NCBI GenBank assembly: GCA_902796775.1
Contig: CADBQK010000472.1
Coordinates: 1-15,292, forward strand
From: an uncultured Lachnospiraceae bacterium
Lineage (GTDB): Bacteria; Bacillota_A; Clostridia; Lachnospirales; Lachnospiraceae
Reading direction: 5' to 3'
Length of the DNA: 15,292 nt
Part shown: in pieces, positions 1 to 6,175 of the stretch
How positions within the stretch are numbered: the first letter of the stretch is position 1
How the letters are laid out: the number at the start of each line of letters is the position of its first letter
Position numbers and translations under genes: made by a program
Notes under the pieces: generated by a model
Databases searched by the model: none
Told to the model about the DNA's origin: nothing
Seen by the model: only the letters and a program-made list of their open reading frames with translations

Positions 1-131
1 AGTGCGGATACAGGGCATTCCTGCACAATCATCATTTAGGTATGAGCAGCTGTTCAGCGCCACTGGGTGTGAAACAACTGAATAGTTACCATGTATTTCA
101 AATCGTACGACTCAAAAGAAGGAAACAAGTA
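1..131. other. Non-annotated left edge
   Basis: No gene can be supported here. Short open frames reach the left edge on the plus strand (one ends in a TAG at 37-39, another in a TAG at about 83-85), so the tail of a plus-strand gene is possible, but neither tail is recognisable. No terminator with a T-tract is visible for the minus-strand gene that ends at 132. Confidence 0.4.
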
Positions 132-548
132 TTAATCGATCAATTCGAAGGTAATGTCCTTAGCGCCTTCATAGAGAACTCTGACACCGACCTCAGCCAG
201 CTTGTCAAGATCATCCTCGATGGTAAGGAAATGGTTGCCGACCAGTCTGCCGACCTTGCTGAAGAAGATGTTAGCGCCGTAAGGGATCATGTTCTCGGTC
301 TCGCTGATCTTACCTGTCTGGATGACGATCTCGCCCTTGTTCGGATAGGAGGTAGCATTCTCATAGCCGACACCGACATCAAACTCACCCATGGGAATCC
401 AGATGCCTTCACCGCACCACCTTACATGGACAGTCTTGTCCTTGTAGGGAAGCATCTTCTTAAACTGCTCGCAAGTCTTGGGAGCTTTCTCAGTCTCCAG
501 CTTTGCTGTAAATACATACTCACCGATTGTAATTCTGACTCTTTCCAT
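132..548 (-). CDS. DUF3830 cyclophilin-like protein
   Basis: A 138-residue protein with no signal peptide or membrane segment, so probably cytoplasmic. The N-terminal part reads like a small cyclophilin barrel: two opening strands, then APKTCEQFKKMLPY (residues 22-35), which matches the helix that follows strand 2 in cyclophilins. It continues with HVRWCGEGIWIPMG (41-54), a YPNKGEIVIQTG strand pair (68-79) and YGANIFFSKVGRLVGNHFLTI (90-110, split in two strands). This pattern and length fit the DUF3830 family, whose known structure is cyclophilin-like and whose biochemical role is unknown. The start is fixed by GGAGG six bases before ATG. It is the last gene of the ureide locus, 156 bp downstream of the AllC-like hydrolase. 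A role in ureide catabolism (accessory enzyme or substrate handling) is inferred from context only. The cyclophilin-like fold also occurs in AHS1/AHS2 (urea amidolyase) and PxpB/PxpC, which act on ureido or lactam substrates. Confidence 0.8.
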   Translation of the reverse strand: MERVRITIGEYVFTAKLETEKAPKTCEQFKKMLPYKDKTVHVRWCGEGIWIPMGEFDVGVGYENATSYPNKGEIVIQTGKISETENMIPYGANIFFSKVGRLVGNHFLTIEDDLDKLAEVGVRVLYEGAKDITFELID

Positions 549-594
549 TTTACACCTCCGAAAGATATATAACGTTGCACCATTCTTATATTAT

Positions 595-661
595 TGATCA
601 TACGTACCTGTATGGATCATACACGTAAATTGATTATATCACATTTTTCATAAAATGTATG
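595..661 (-). promoter_or_regulatory. Possible promoter of the DUF3830 gene
   Basis: A perfect TATAAT (minus strand, 633-638) lies about 85 bp upstream of the start codon. The hexamer 17 bp upstream (CATACA, 656-661) is a poor -35. The segment around the expected start of transcription contains a direct repeat, GATCATACGTA (596-606) and GATCATACACGTA (614-626), which could be an operator. The AAAACTGGT-type boxes of the other three promoters are not clearly present, so this gene may be driven mainly by read-through from the upstream hydrolase. Confidence 0.3.
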
Positions 662-704
662 TTATCCACTAACATCCTATGTACAAAAACGCTGTACCCG
701 GCGC

Positions 705-1940
705 TTATCCAAGCTTGTGAAGCAGATCCACGAGAACCTCGACTGCCTTGGCAAAATCCTCATAAGGGGTATATTCTTCCGGACAATGACTCCTGCCGTC
801 CTTACTGGGTACAAAAATCATAACAGCATCCTTTACCTGCCCGATTGCAAGTGCATCATGACCAGCACCACTGGGCATACGCAGGTAGCTGTATCCACGC
901 TCTTTGCAGCTGTCTTCCATCATGTCGACCATCTCCGCACTCATGTCAACAGGGGTGATCTCCAAAGTGGTATCGATCGTATAGCTGCTGCCATATCTCT
1001 GAGTTACTTCATCCAGATCTTTACGGATCTTGTCCGCGATCCGATTGATGATCTCGTTTTTCGTAGAACGGATATCGATAGAGAAGCTGGCACTTTGTGC
1101 TACAACATTCACACCGCCGGGGACAGATGTAATATAACCGACCGTTGCAACAGTCCCGGTCTCTTCTGCTCTTGCATAATCTGCTATATTGCAGATAACC
1201 TTGGAAGCCATATCTACTGCGTCAAAACGCATGTCCATCGGAGTTGTCCCTGCATGATCCGGACGTCCGTTTACAGTCACCATATAGCGCTGGATCCCAA
1301 CAATGCAGTCCACCAGGCCGAGCTCAATCTTCTTCTGATCCAGTACAGGACCCTGCTCAATATGAAGCTCGATAAACTTGCCGATCCTCTCGGGTGCCCA
1401 TGAAGCATTCAGCACATTCTCCGGAATCATGCCATAATCCTTCATTGCTTCATACACGCTAATGCCGTTCTTGTCTGTTGCCTGTTTGCACTCTTCAATT
1501 GTCATCTGTCCGAGTATACTCTTGGAGCCGAAATATCCTGTACCGAAACGGCAGCCTTCTTCATCCATAAAGCCTGCGACAACAAAATCCTCTTCCAGGT
1601 TTTCGCCTGCATCCTGCAGGATCCTGGCCATCTCGATTCCTGCCACTACACCGGCAATCCCATCATAATCGCCGCCGTTATAAACCGAATCATAATGTGA
1701 ACCTGTAAGGATGCAGGGCTTGCTGCGATCCTTCCCGGGGAGAATGCCGATTACATTCCCGGCACTGTCCTCATGCACCTCAAGGCCAGCATGCCTCATG
1801 GCACCCTTCAGGTACTCAGCAGCTTCTCTGGTCTCTTTTGTGAACGGCAGGCGGGAACAGCCATTTCCCGGTGTCGCTGTGAACTGCTTCAGACACTCCA
1901 GATCCTTCTCGATCCTCTTAGTACTCAGCTCTTTGTTCAT
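705..1940 (-). CDS. allC: Allantoate / N-carbamoyl-amino-acid amidohydrolase (M20 family)
   Basis: A 411-residue cytoplasmic metal-dependent amidase, the same length as E. coli AllC. It hydrolyses a linear ureide (allantoate, or an N-carbamoyl amino acid) releasing CO2 and ammonia. Metal and catalytic residues of the M20 AllC/HyuC group are visible: GSHYDSVYNGGDYDG (80-94, His82 and Asp93), MDEEGCRFG (125-133, Glu127/Glu128), ELHIEQG (191-197, His193), the dimerisation/substrate segment VNGRPDHAGTTPMDMR (223-238), SGAGHDA (357-363, His361) and SHCPEE (384-389, His385). The start MNKELS at 1940 is chosen because GGAGG lies eight bases before it. An in-frame ATG at 1967 would add nine residues but lacks such a site. 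It follows its own promoter at 2072-2100. The neighbouring AllB-like hydrolases supply its expected substrate. HyuC-type carbamoylase or beta-ureidopropionase activity cannot be excluded. Confidence 0.88.
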   Translation of the reverse strand: MNKELSTKRIEKDLECLKQFTATPGNGCSRLPFTKETREAAEYLKGAMRHAGLEVHEDSAGNVIGILPGKDRSKPCILTGSHYDSVYNGGDYDGIAGVVAGIEMARILQDAGENLEEDFVVAGFMDEEGCRFGTGYFGSKSILGQMTIEECKQATDKNGISVYEAMKDYGMIPENVLNASWAPERIGKFIELHIEQGPVLDQKKIELGLVDCIVGIQRYMVTVNGRPDHAGTTPMDMRFDAVDMASKVICNIADYARAEETGTVATVGYITSVPGGVNVVAQSASFSIDIRSTKNEIINRIADKIRKDLDEVTQRYGSSYTIDTTLEITPVDMSAEMVDMMEDSCKERGYSYLRMPSGAGHDALAIGQVKDAVMIFVPSKDGRSHCPEEYTPYEDFAKAVEVLVDLLHKLG

Positions 1941-2033
1941 CAGATCATCCTCCATTTCAGATAGCATTTACGTTTAAACAGACATCTTCTCCATCCCTCT
2001 GTTCAGGAATTAAAAAACTTGATGACTTGTTAT

Positions 2034-2100
2034 TTGTAAAAACCACCTACCACTTTTTATAATCTAGTAAAACTATATCACCAGATTTTATAATTGGCAA
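2034..2100 (-). promoter_or_regulatory. Promoter with two operator boxes, allC-like block
   Basis: On the minus strand, TTGCCA (2095-2100) is followed after exactly 17 bp by TATAGT (2072-2077). Transcription should start near 2065, giving a leader of about 125 nt before the AllC-like gene. Box 1 (2065-2089) overlaps the spacer, the -10 and the expected start. Box 2 (2034-2058) lies just downstream, offset by 31 bp. Both follow the pattern AAAA, then GGT at box positions 8-10, then TTTTA at positions 18-22, shared with the boxes at 5841-5894 and 9069-9122. The placement fits repression by steric block. Confidence 0.78.
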
Positions 2101-2136
2101 CTGTCAATTTTCACATGAATTTTTTCACCAATTTGT

Positions 2137-2192
2137 ATATTCTGCACAGAATATGATCAGTATGCTTTTTTATGCTCAAAAGCATACTGATC
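2137..2192 (-). other. Two adjacent hairpins at the 3' end of the GNAT gene
   Basis: A perfect 15-bp stem with an 8-base loop (arms 2155-2169 and 2178-2192) covers the last codons and stop of the acetyltransferase gene. It is followed immediately on the minus strand by a second perfect stem, ATATTCTG-TG-CAGAATAT (2137-2154). No clear T-tract follows either hairpin, so these look more like 3'-end protecting or processing structures than a canonical intrinsic terminator, though they may mark the transcript end of this block. Confidence 0.6.
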
Positions 2193-2666
2193 TGCACCGG
2201 TTTCGTTTTTTATAATGCCCCGATATTGAAAGCCCTGAGCCGTAAGTAATGACAGCATAGGGAAGTTATGCCGGAAAGAATAAGTACGCAGGCTTCTTCC
2301 CTGCCCCTTCGCCCAGTCAAGGCACGTTCCTCCGGCACCAGCTTCCTTTCCGGCAGAAGCCAGCCGTGTGAACACATAATAGTTTCCGTCCTCTTCTCCC
2401 TTACTCCAGGCACCGCCCCGGATCTCTTCAAACAAGGGATCAGGTCCCGGATAAAGGACGAATACTGCCTCGATTTCATTGCTATCCGTGTTTGTCAATT
2501 TATGTAAATGGCCGGCTTCTATATCCTGCCTGACCATTTCCTCTGACGGATAATCACCTCTCCAGTCGAAGCCGTTCCCATGTCTTTTCATAAAGATGCG
2601 GGCCTTATTATAAATTTCCATAATCGATTCCAGTTCCTTCAATTCGGCCTTTTGAATCTCTTTCAT
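2157..2666 (-). CDS. GNAT family N-acetyltransferase
   Basis: A 169-residue soluble protein with the GNAT layout. It opens with an N-terminal strand-helix (AELKELESIMEIYNKARIFM, 7-26). The central strand YYVFTRLASA (91-100) leads into a glycine-rich acetyl-CoA loop (GKEAGAGG, about 101-108), an alpha-3 helix (TCLDWAKGQGRSLR) and a C-terminal SFRHNFPMLSLLTAQGFQYRG segment typical of the last GNAT helix-strand. It would transfer an acetyl group from acetyl-CoA to an amine; the substrate is unknown. The start has AGGAG nine bases upstream. It lies 130 bp downstream of permease 1 in the same direction, separated by a possible terminator, so expression with the permease may be partial. Membership of a ureide locus suggests, but does not show, acylation of an amine product or of a toxic analogue. 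Confidence 0.78.
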   Translation of the reverse strand: MKEIQKAELKELESIMEIYNKARIFMKRHGNGFDWRGDYPSEEMVRQDIEAGHLHKLTNTDSNEIEAVFVLYPGPDPLFEEIRGGAWSKGEEDGNYYVFTRLASAGKEAGAGGTCLDWAKGQGRSLRTYSFRHNFPMLSLLTAQGFQYRGIIKNETGADQYAFEHKKAY

Positions 2667-2716
2667 GAACCCTGACTCCTGTCTGGATCAGCTTTCTGAT
2701 CCGAATAAATATTCAT
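2663..2716 (-). CDS. Possible 17-residue leader peptide ahead of GNAT
   Basis: A tiny minus-strand frame, beginning MNIYSDQKADP, has a GGAGG three bases before its ATG (a short spacing). Its TGA stop overlaps the ATG of the acetyltransferase as ATGA, the arrangement seen in translational coupling. The frame also contains a GGATCAG-CTTT-CTGATCC hairpin (2685-2702). The downstream gene has its own adequate ribosome site, so this may be coincidental. Confidence 0.22.
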   Translation of the reverse strand: MNIYSDQKADPDRSQGS

Positions 2717-2749
2717 TATCCTCCAATTGTAAAAATTGTAAAAGATAAC

Positions 2750-2798
2750 CGCCGCCAGGATACCTGATGGCACCCGGGCGGCGTACAGGAGGTATCCT
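2750..2798 (-). terminator. Possible terminator/attenuator after NCS1 permease 1
   Basis: On the minus strand a 7-bp GC stem, CGCCGCC/GGCGGCG (2777-2783 with 2750-2756, 20-base loop), is followed by a T-rich run (TTATCTTTT). A second 8-bp stem, AGGATACC/GGTATCCT (2791-2798 with 2757-2764), starts at the permease stop codon and interleaves with the first, so the two helices are mutually exclusive in a simple fold. It could be an imperfect terminator that lets a fraction of transcripts continue into the acetyltransferase gene. Confidence 0.45.
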
Positions 2799-4170
2799 AT
2801 TTCTCCAGAATCGTACCCTTGCGGAAATTCTCGCAGGATTTCAGATTCTTCATGCAGAAGTAGTAGACAAGTCCTGTCGGGATCGTAGCGGTAAAGAAGG
2901 AAACATCTACATTCATGATGCCGATGACAGCGCCGACAGCAGTTGCAATGATAGCTGCCCAGTTGACACCCTTCCTGGTGCCTTCCTCGTCATACAGGTC
3001 ATTCAGCTGCTCTTTGGTGAACTTCCTCTTATGAAGAATGTAGAAATCAGTAATCAGGACAGCAAAGATCGGTCCGAAGAATGCTGTGTAGATCTTGCAG
3101 AACAGTGCCAGACCGGCTGCAGAGCTGTCGTTGGTCAGGATCCAGGGGCAGCTGCACACTGCGAGGATACCGATCAGGATAACGGCGGTCCTGTGCTTCA
3201 TATGGAAGGCATCCATGAAAGCATATGCCGGGGGTACAACGTTGCTGGCCAGGTTAGTCGTCATCTGCGCAAACAGGATGAATGCCAGAACGATGATCAT
3301 CAGATACTTGTTGCCGACCATTTCTGCAAATGCGTTGATCGGGTTAGCGATACCGGTAATGGTGGATGCCATTGCACCGATGACACCCAGCAAAACGGTA
3401 GCAGGTACCATGGACAGGAAGTAACCGAATCCTCTTCTGCCATAGCCGTAGCCCGGTTTCAGCTCACGGGAATAATCGCCGGCGTTCAGCATAACAGTAG
3501 TACTATTTCCGAAGAAAGCAATGATAGCTGCTACGAAAGGCATACCCCAGGTACCTGCCCTGCTGGCAAGCTGGGTACGGATGATCTCGTTGTTAGCAGG
3601 GTTTCCGACACACAGGAAAAGCAGGTAGATCATGGAGCACATGATGACCACACCACCGATATTCTCGACCCACTTGATACCGGAGAAACCTTTGATGGAC
3701 AGCAGGATCTGCACGATCTGGAAGACGAAGAACCAGAGCCATACATTGTCAATGCCGATCAGCGCCTTGGAAATCTGGTTGATGGCTGCGCCTCCGAGCC
3801 AGCTCTGGTAGCCGTACCAGATAATGGCAGGCAGAGCCCTCAGCATGGTAGGAACTTTATTTCCTTTTGTTCCGTAAGCACTCTTCAGCTGAATGGAATA
3901 GGGAGCGCCGGTCTCATAGCTGAAACGGTCATTCAGCGCAATGCCGACGACCAGGATCAGGGATCCGATCGTAACTGCCAGGAACAGCTGTACCAGGTTC
4001 AGGCCTGCTTCCAGCTGTGCCGATCCCTGTGCCAGAGTACCGATGGAGATACATCCTCCAAGCCAGAGCATCACATAGGATACCCAGTTCATACTTCTGT
4101 CTTCCGGAGCCAGAGGCGCTAAGGTTGCCGCCTGCTGCTCGCTCTGTGTATTTACATTATTATCACTCAT
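2797..4170 (-). CDS. NCS1 nucleobase/ureide:cation symporter, paralogue 1
   Basis: A 457-residue polytopic membrane protein with about twelve hydrophobic segments, beginning after a 25-30 residue polar N-terminus. Family-typical sites of the Mhp1/PucI-type NCS1 carriers are present. WYGYQSW (118-124) gives Trp118 and Gln122 at the spacing of the Mhp1 substrate residues Trp117/Gln121. GTWGMPF (206-212) supplies the second stacking Trp208. TTNLASN (304-310) has two Asn four apart, as in Mhp1 helix 8. The likely role is cation-driven uptake of a cyclic ureide or nucleobase such as allantoin, hydantoin or uracil. The start has AGGAG just upstream. It lies 233 bp after allantoinase-like hydrolase 1 in the same transcript, with two hairpins in the gap. 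The exact substrate cannot be read from the sequence. Confidence 0.88.
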   Translation of the reverse strand: MSDNNVNTQSEQQAATLAPLAPEDRSMNWVSYVMLWLGGCISIGTLAQGSAQLEAGLNLVQLFLAVTIGSLILVVGIALNDRFSYETGAPYSIQLKSAYGTKGNKVPTMLRALPAIIWYGYQSWLGGAAINQISKALIGIDNVWLWFFVFQIVQILLSIKGFSGIKWVENIGGVVIMCSMIYLLFLCVGNPANNEIIRTQLASRAGTWGMPFVAAIIAFFGNSTTVMLNAGDYSRELKPGYGYGRRGFGYFLSMVPATVLLGVIGAMASTITGIANPINAFAEMVGNKYLMIIVLAFILFAQMTTNLASNVVPPAYAFMDAFHMKHRTAVILIGILAVCSCPWILTNDSSAAGLALFCKIYTAFFGPIFAVLITDFYILHKRKFTKEQLNDLYDEEGTRKGVNWAAIIATAVGAVIGIMNVDVSFFTATIPTGLVYYFCMKNLKSCENFRKGTILEK

Positions 4171-4192
4171 TTTTCCTCTCCTTTTCTCCTGA

Positions 4193-4398
4193 CCCGGAAA
4201 GATCTGTCTGTTTCCGGGATCGTTACAACCCTGCCTGTCCGTCCCATTCCCCTTAAAGAGCCGGACAGGCAGTCCCCCTATTTATATACCCTTACAGCAG
4301 AATGATCGATCGTCCCCTTACCTCTTTATCATCTGCAGGAATCACGATCACTACGATGATTCACTCTATCAGTCTGCAGTATTCACATTCATTGTGAA
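4193..4398 (-). other. Intercistronic hairpins between allB-like 1 and permease 1
   Basis: This 233-bp gap holds a perfect 11-bp stem (CTGCCTGTCCG at 4231-4241 with its complement at 4262-4272, 20-base loop). It also holds a perfect 8-bp stem (CCCGGAAA at 4193-4200 with TTTCCGGG at 4211-4218), which sits right before the permease ribosome site. A weaker TTCACA-TTCAT-TGTGAA palindrome (4382-4398) lies just past the hydrolase stop. None has a T-tract, which argues for RNA processing, stability or translation control rather than termination. Confidence 0.55.
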
Positions 4399-4403
4399 AA
4401 GCT

Positions 4404-5816
4404 TTATCTGTCTGTGGGAATCACATACTGGCCATAGCCGCAGGCTTCTTCCAGATACTTGCCATTCTCAGCAACCACACGGCCGCGGATCATGGTGACA
4501 GTCGGAGCTCCCTTGCCTTCAAGGCCGTCAAAGCAGGTCACATGCCCCTTGGTAAACAGCTTTGTCTGATCGATCTTCCAGGATTTTTCAGGGTCCACGA
4601 TAACGACATCGCCGTCAAAGCCGATCTCAAATGCACCTTTTTTACCATAGAGACGGAAGACCTTTGCGGGGTTGTAATCCATGACCTTCGCGATCAGGGT
4701 CGGGCTGAGTTTCTTCTTGTTGACAACCAGATCAAACATCATCGGCAGGAAATACTGCACACAGTTCAAACCGCCCCAGGCTGCCCAGATGTCCTTGGTG
4801 GCATTATCCTTCTCATAATCCGCTGCCGGAGAATGGTCGGATCCGACACAGGAAAGAGTCCCGTCCAGGACATAATCCCAAAGCTTATCTACATCTTCCT
4901 GCTTGCGCAGAGCCGGCGTACACTTTGCCGGGCCGCCCTTCTCATAAACCAGATCCTCAGTAAAACCAAGATAATGGACGCAGGTCTCAGCTGTAAGCGG
5001 AAGACCCTCAGCCTGTGCTTCCTTCACGACCTGTGCAACGATAGGATGGCTGACATGGCAGATATGGACACGGCCTCCGGTGATCCGGCACATATCGATC
5101 ACATTCTTGACTGCAACCAGCTCGCACCATACATCGTGAGCTTCCAGGAAATCATGGATCTTCTGCTCATCTGTCTGATTTGTTTTTGCCTTATATTCTT
5201 TTTCCCTCTCCAGAACCATGCCGTACTCTTCGCAGTGGAAGCCGCAGAGTGCATCGTAAGGCTTAAGGATTTCGAGAGCCTTCCTCACATTCCCAACATT
5301 AACAGTCGGGAAAAGCGGGCCGTTCGGGCAGGTAAAGCCTTTAAAAGCTGCTACACCGGACTTATACTGATCTACAAGATCCTTCTCATTTACATTGCTT
5401 TTGATGGAATCCGGGCTGTCATCAAAGTCGCCGACCAGTCCGCCCCACAGAGCATAGTCAACATAAGAATGCTTGCTGATCTTCGCGTACTTCCCATCAA
5501 AGGTTTCCTGGTTCATCAGGGAGGGATCATTGTTAAGCGGCATATCGATCAATGTCGTGCATCCTGCAGAAACAGCCGCTCTGGAACCTGTTTCAAAGTC
5601 TTCCCTGTACTCGAAACCAGGCTCATTCATGTGTGCATGGCAGTCGATGATACCGGGATATACATAATTCCCCTTTGCATCGATGACTTCCTTTGCATCA
5701 CAAACTGTGCCGGGAGCTGCAAATGCTGCAAACTTACCATCTGTGATACAGATATCTGCCTCATAGATCCGATCCGGCGTTACCAGCTTCCCATTCTTCA
5801 CTAAAACGTCATACAT
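4404..5816 (-). CDS. allB: Allantoinase-like cyclic amidohydrolase, paralogue 1
   Basis: A 470-residue cytoplasmic amidohydrolase-superfamily enzyme (TIM barrel plus small beta-sandwich built from the N- and C-terminal parts). It would open a cyclic ureide such as allantoin. The binuclear metal set is complete: His60 and His62 (DCHAHMNEPG), Lys159 (AAFKGF, the carboxylated lysine), His194 (GFHCEEY), His254 (HICHVSHP) and Asp327 (GSDHSP). The segment CTTLIDMPLNNDPS (86-99) is allantoinase-like rather than dihydropyrimidinase-like. The residue after SDHSP is Ala331, where E. coli AllB and the second copy here have Cys, and the following loop differs, so the substrate may differ. AGGAG lies nine bases before the ATG. 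It heads the second block, driven by the promoter at 5877-5905. Hydantoinase activity is the main alternative. Confidence 0.85.
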   Translation of the reverse strand: MYDVLVKNGKLVTPDRIYEADICITDGKFAAFAAPGTVCDAKEVIDAKGNYVYPGIIDCHAHMNEPGFEYREDFETGSRAAVSAGCTTLIDMPLNNDPSLMNQETFDGKYAKISKHSYVDYALWGGLVGDFDDSPDSIKSNVNEKDLVDQYKSGVAAFKGFTCPNGPLFPTVNVGNVRKALEILKPYDALCGFHCEEYGMVLEREKEYKAKTNQTDEQKIHDFLEAHDVWCELVAVKNVIDMCRITGGRVHICHVSHPIVAQVVKEAQAEGLPLTAETCVHYLGFTEDLVYEKGGPAKCTPALRKQEDVDKLWDYVLDGTLSCVGSDHSPAADYEKDNATKDIWAAWGGLNCVQYFLPMMFDLVVNKKKLSPTLIAKVMDYNPAKVFRLYGKKGAFEIGFDGDVVIVDPEKSWKIDQTKLFTKGHVTCFDGLEGKGAPTVTMIRGRVVAENGKYLEEACGYGQYVIPTDR

Positions 5817-5840
5817 TTTCCTAATCTCCTTTTCTTAAAA

Positions 5841-5905
5841 ATGTAAAATATATCGACCGGTTTTTCTATTGCTAAAATTCTACCACCAGTTTTTATATTT
5901 GGCAA
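5841..5905 (-). promoter_or_regulatory. Promoter with two operator boxes, allB-like 1 block
   Basis: On the minus strand, TTGCCA (5900-5905) is separated by 17 bp from TAGAAT (5877-5882). Box 1 (5870-5894) covers the spacer, -10 and start region; box 2 (5841-5865) follows after a 4-bp gap (29-bp offset). Both carry AAAAAC, GGT and TTTTA at the same positions as the boxes upstream of the other two blocks. The start codon is about 54 bp downstream of the expected transcription start. Confidence 0.8.
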
Positions 5906-5916
5906 TTGGCATGATT

Positions 5917-5932
5917 CCTAATATATATTAGG
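5917..5932. promoter_or_regulatory. 16-bp perfect palindrome upstream of the -35
   Basis: CCTAATATATATTAGG is a perfect palindrome placed about 12 bp upstream of the -35 of the allB-like 1 promoter. It is not found at the equivalent place upstream of the other two regulated promoters. The rest of 5933-6071 is AT-rich with no supported gene. An additional regulator site or simply AT-rich sequence are both possible. Confidence 0.35.
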
Positions 5933-6071
5933 TTATTATTATATTTTTGTGGATTTTATGCAGTAATAATGAATTATTAAATCATTACCTGCAGATTGCC
6001 CGCCCCTTTGATATACACAGCATCTTTTTTAGTAAATCATCTAAGGAGCTGGATTATCTGAGGTGATGAAC

Positions 6072-6116
6072 AAAAAACAGCCGCAGGATTATCTTTTCGA
6101 ATATTCCTGCGGCTGT
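6072..6116 (-). terminator. Intrinsic terminator after NCS1 permease 2
   Basis: On the minus strand a perfect 12-bp GC-rich stem, ACAGCCGCAGGA/TCCTGCGGCTGT (arms 6105-6116 and 6077-6088, 16-base loop), is followed by TTTTTT (6077-6072). It lies about 60 bp past the permease 2 stop and separates the first block from the promoter of the second. Confidence 0.92.
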
Positions 6117-6175
6117 GCCGCCTTTTTGGGGTGCCTTCTCAGAATACCCTGATTATGTTAAAACTTATCGATCAC

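Noticed and set aside
1941..1967. Upstream in-frame ATG for the AllC-like gene
   Set aside because: The GGAGG ribosome site lies inside this extension and eight bases before the ATG at 1940, so the shorter start is preferred.
1941..2156. Purine or guanidine riboswitch in the long AllC leader
   Set aside because: The leader is long, but I could not find the conserved three-way-junction core of purine riboswitches or the ykkC-type motifs; the structure there is the operator repeat.
2767..4122. 451-codon open frame on the plus strand
   Set aside because: It is antisense to the NCS1 permease, rich in Cys/His/Asp/Gln with no domain pattern, and lacks a ribosome site. It is a codon-bias shadow.
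4542..5804. 420-codon open frame on the plus strand
   Set aside because: It is antisense to allantoinase-like copy 1, whose complete metal motifs make the minus strand the coding one.
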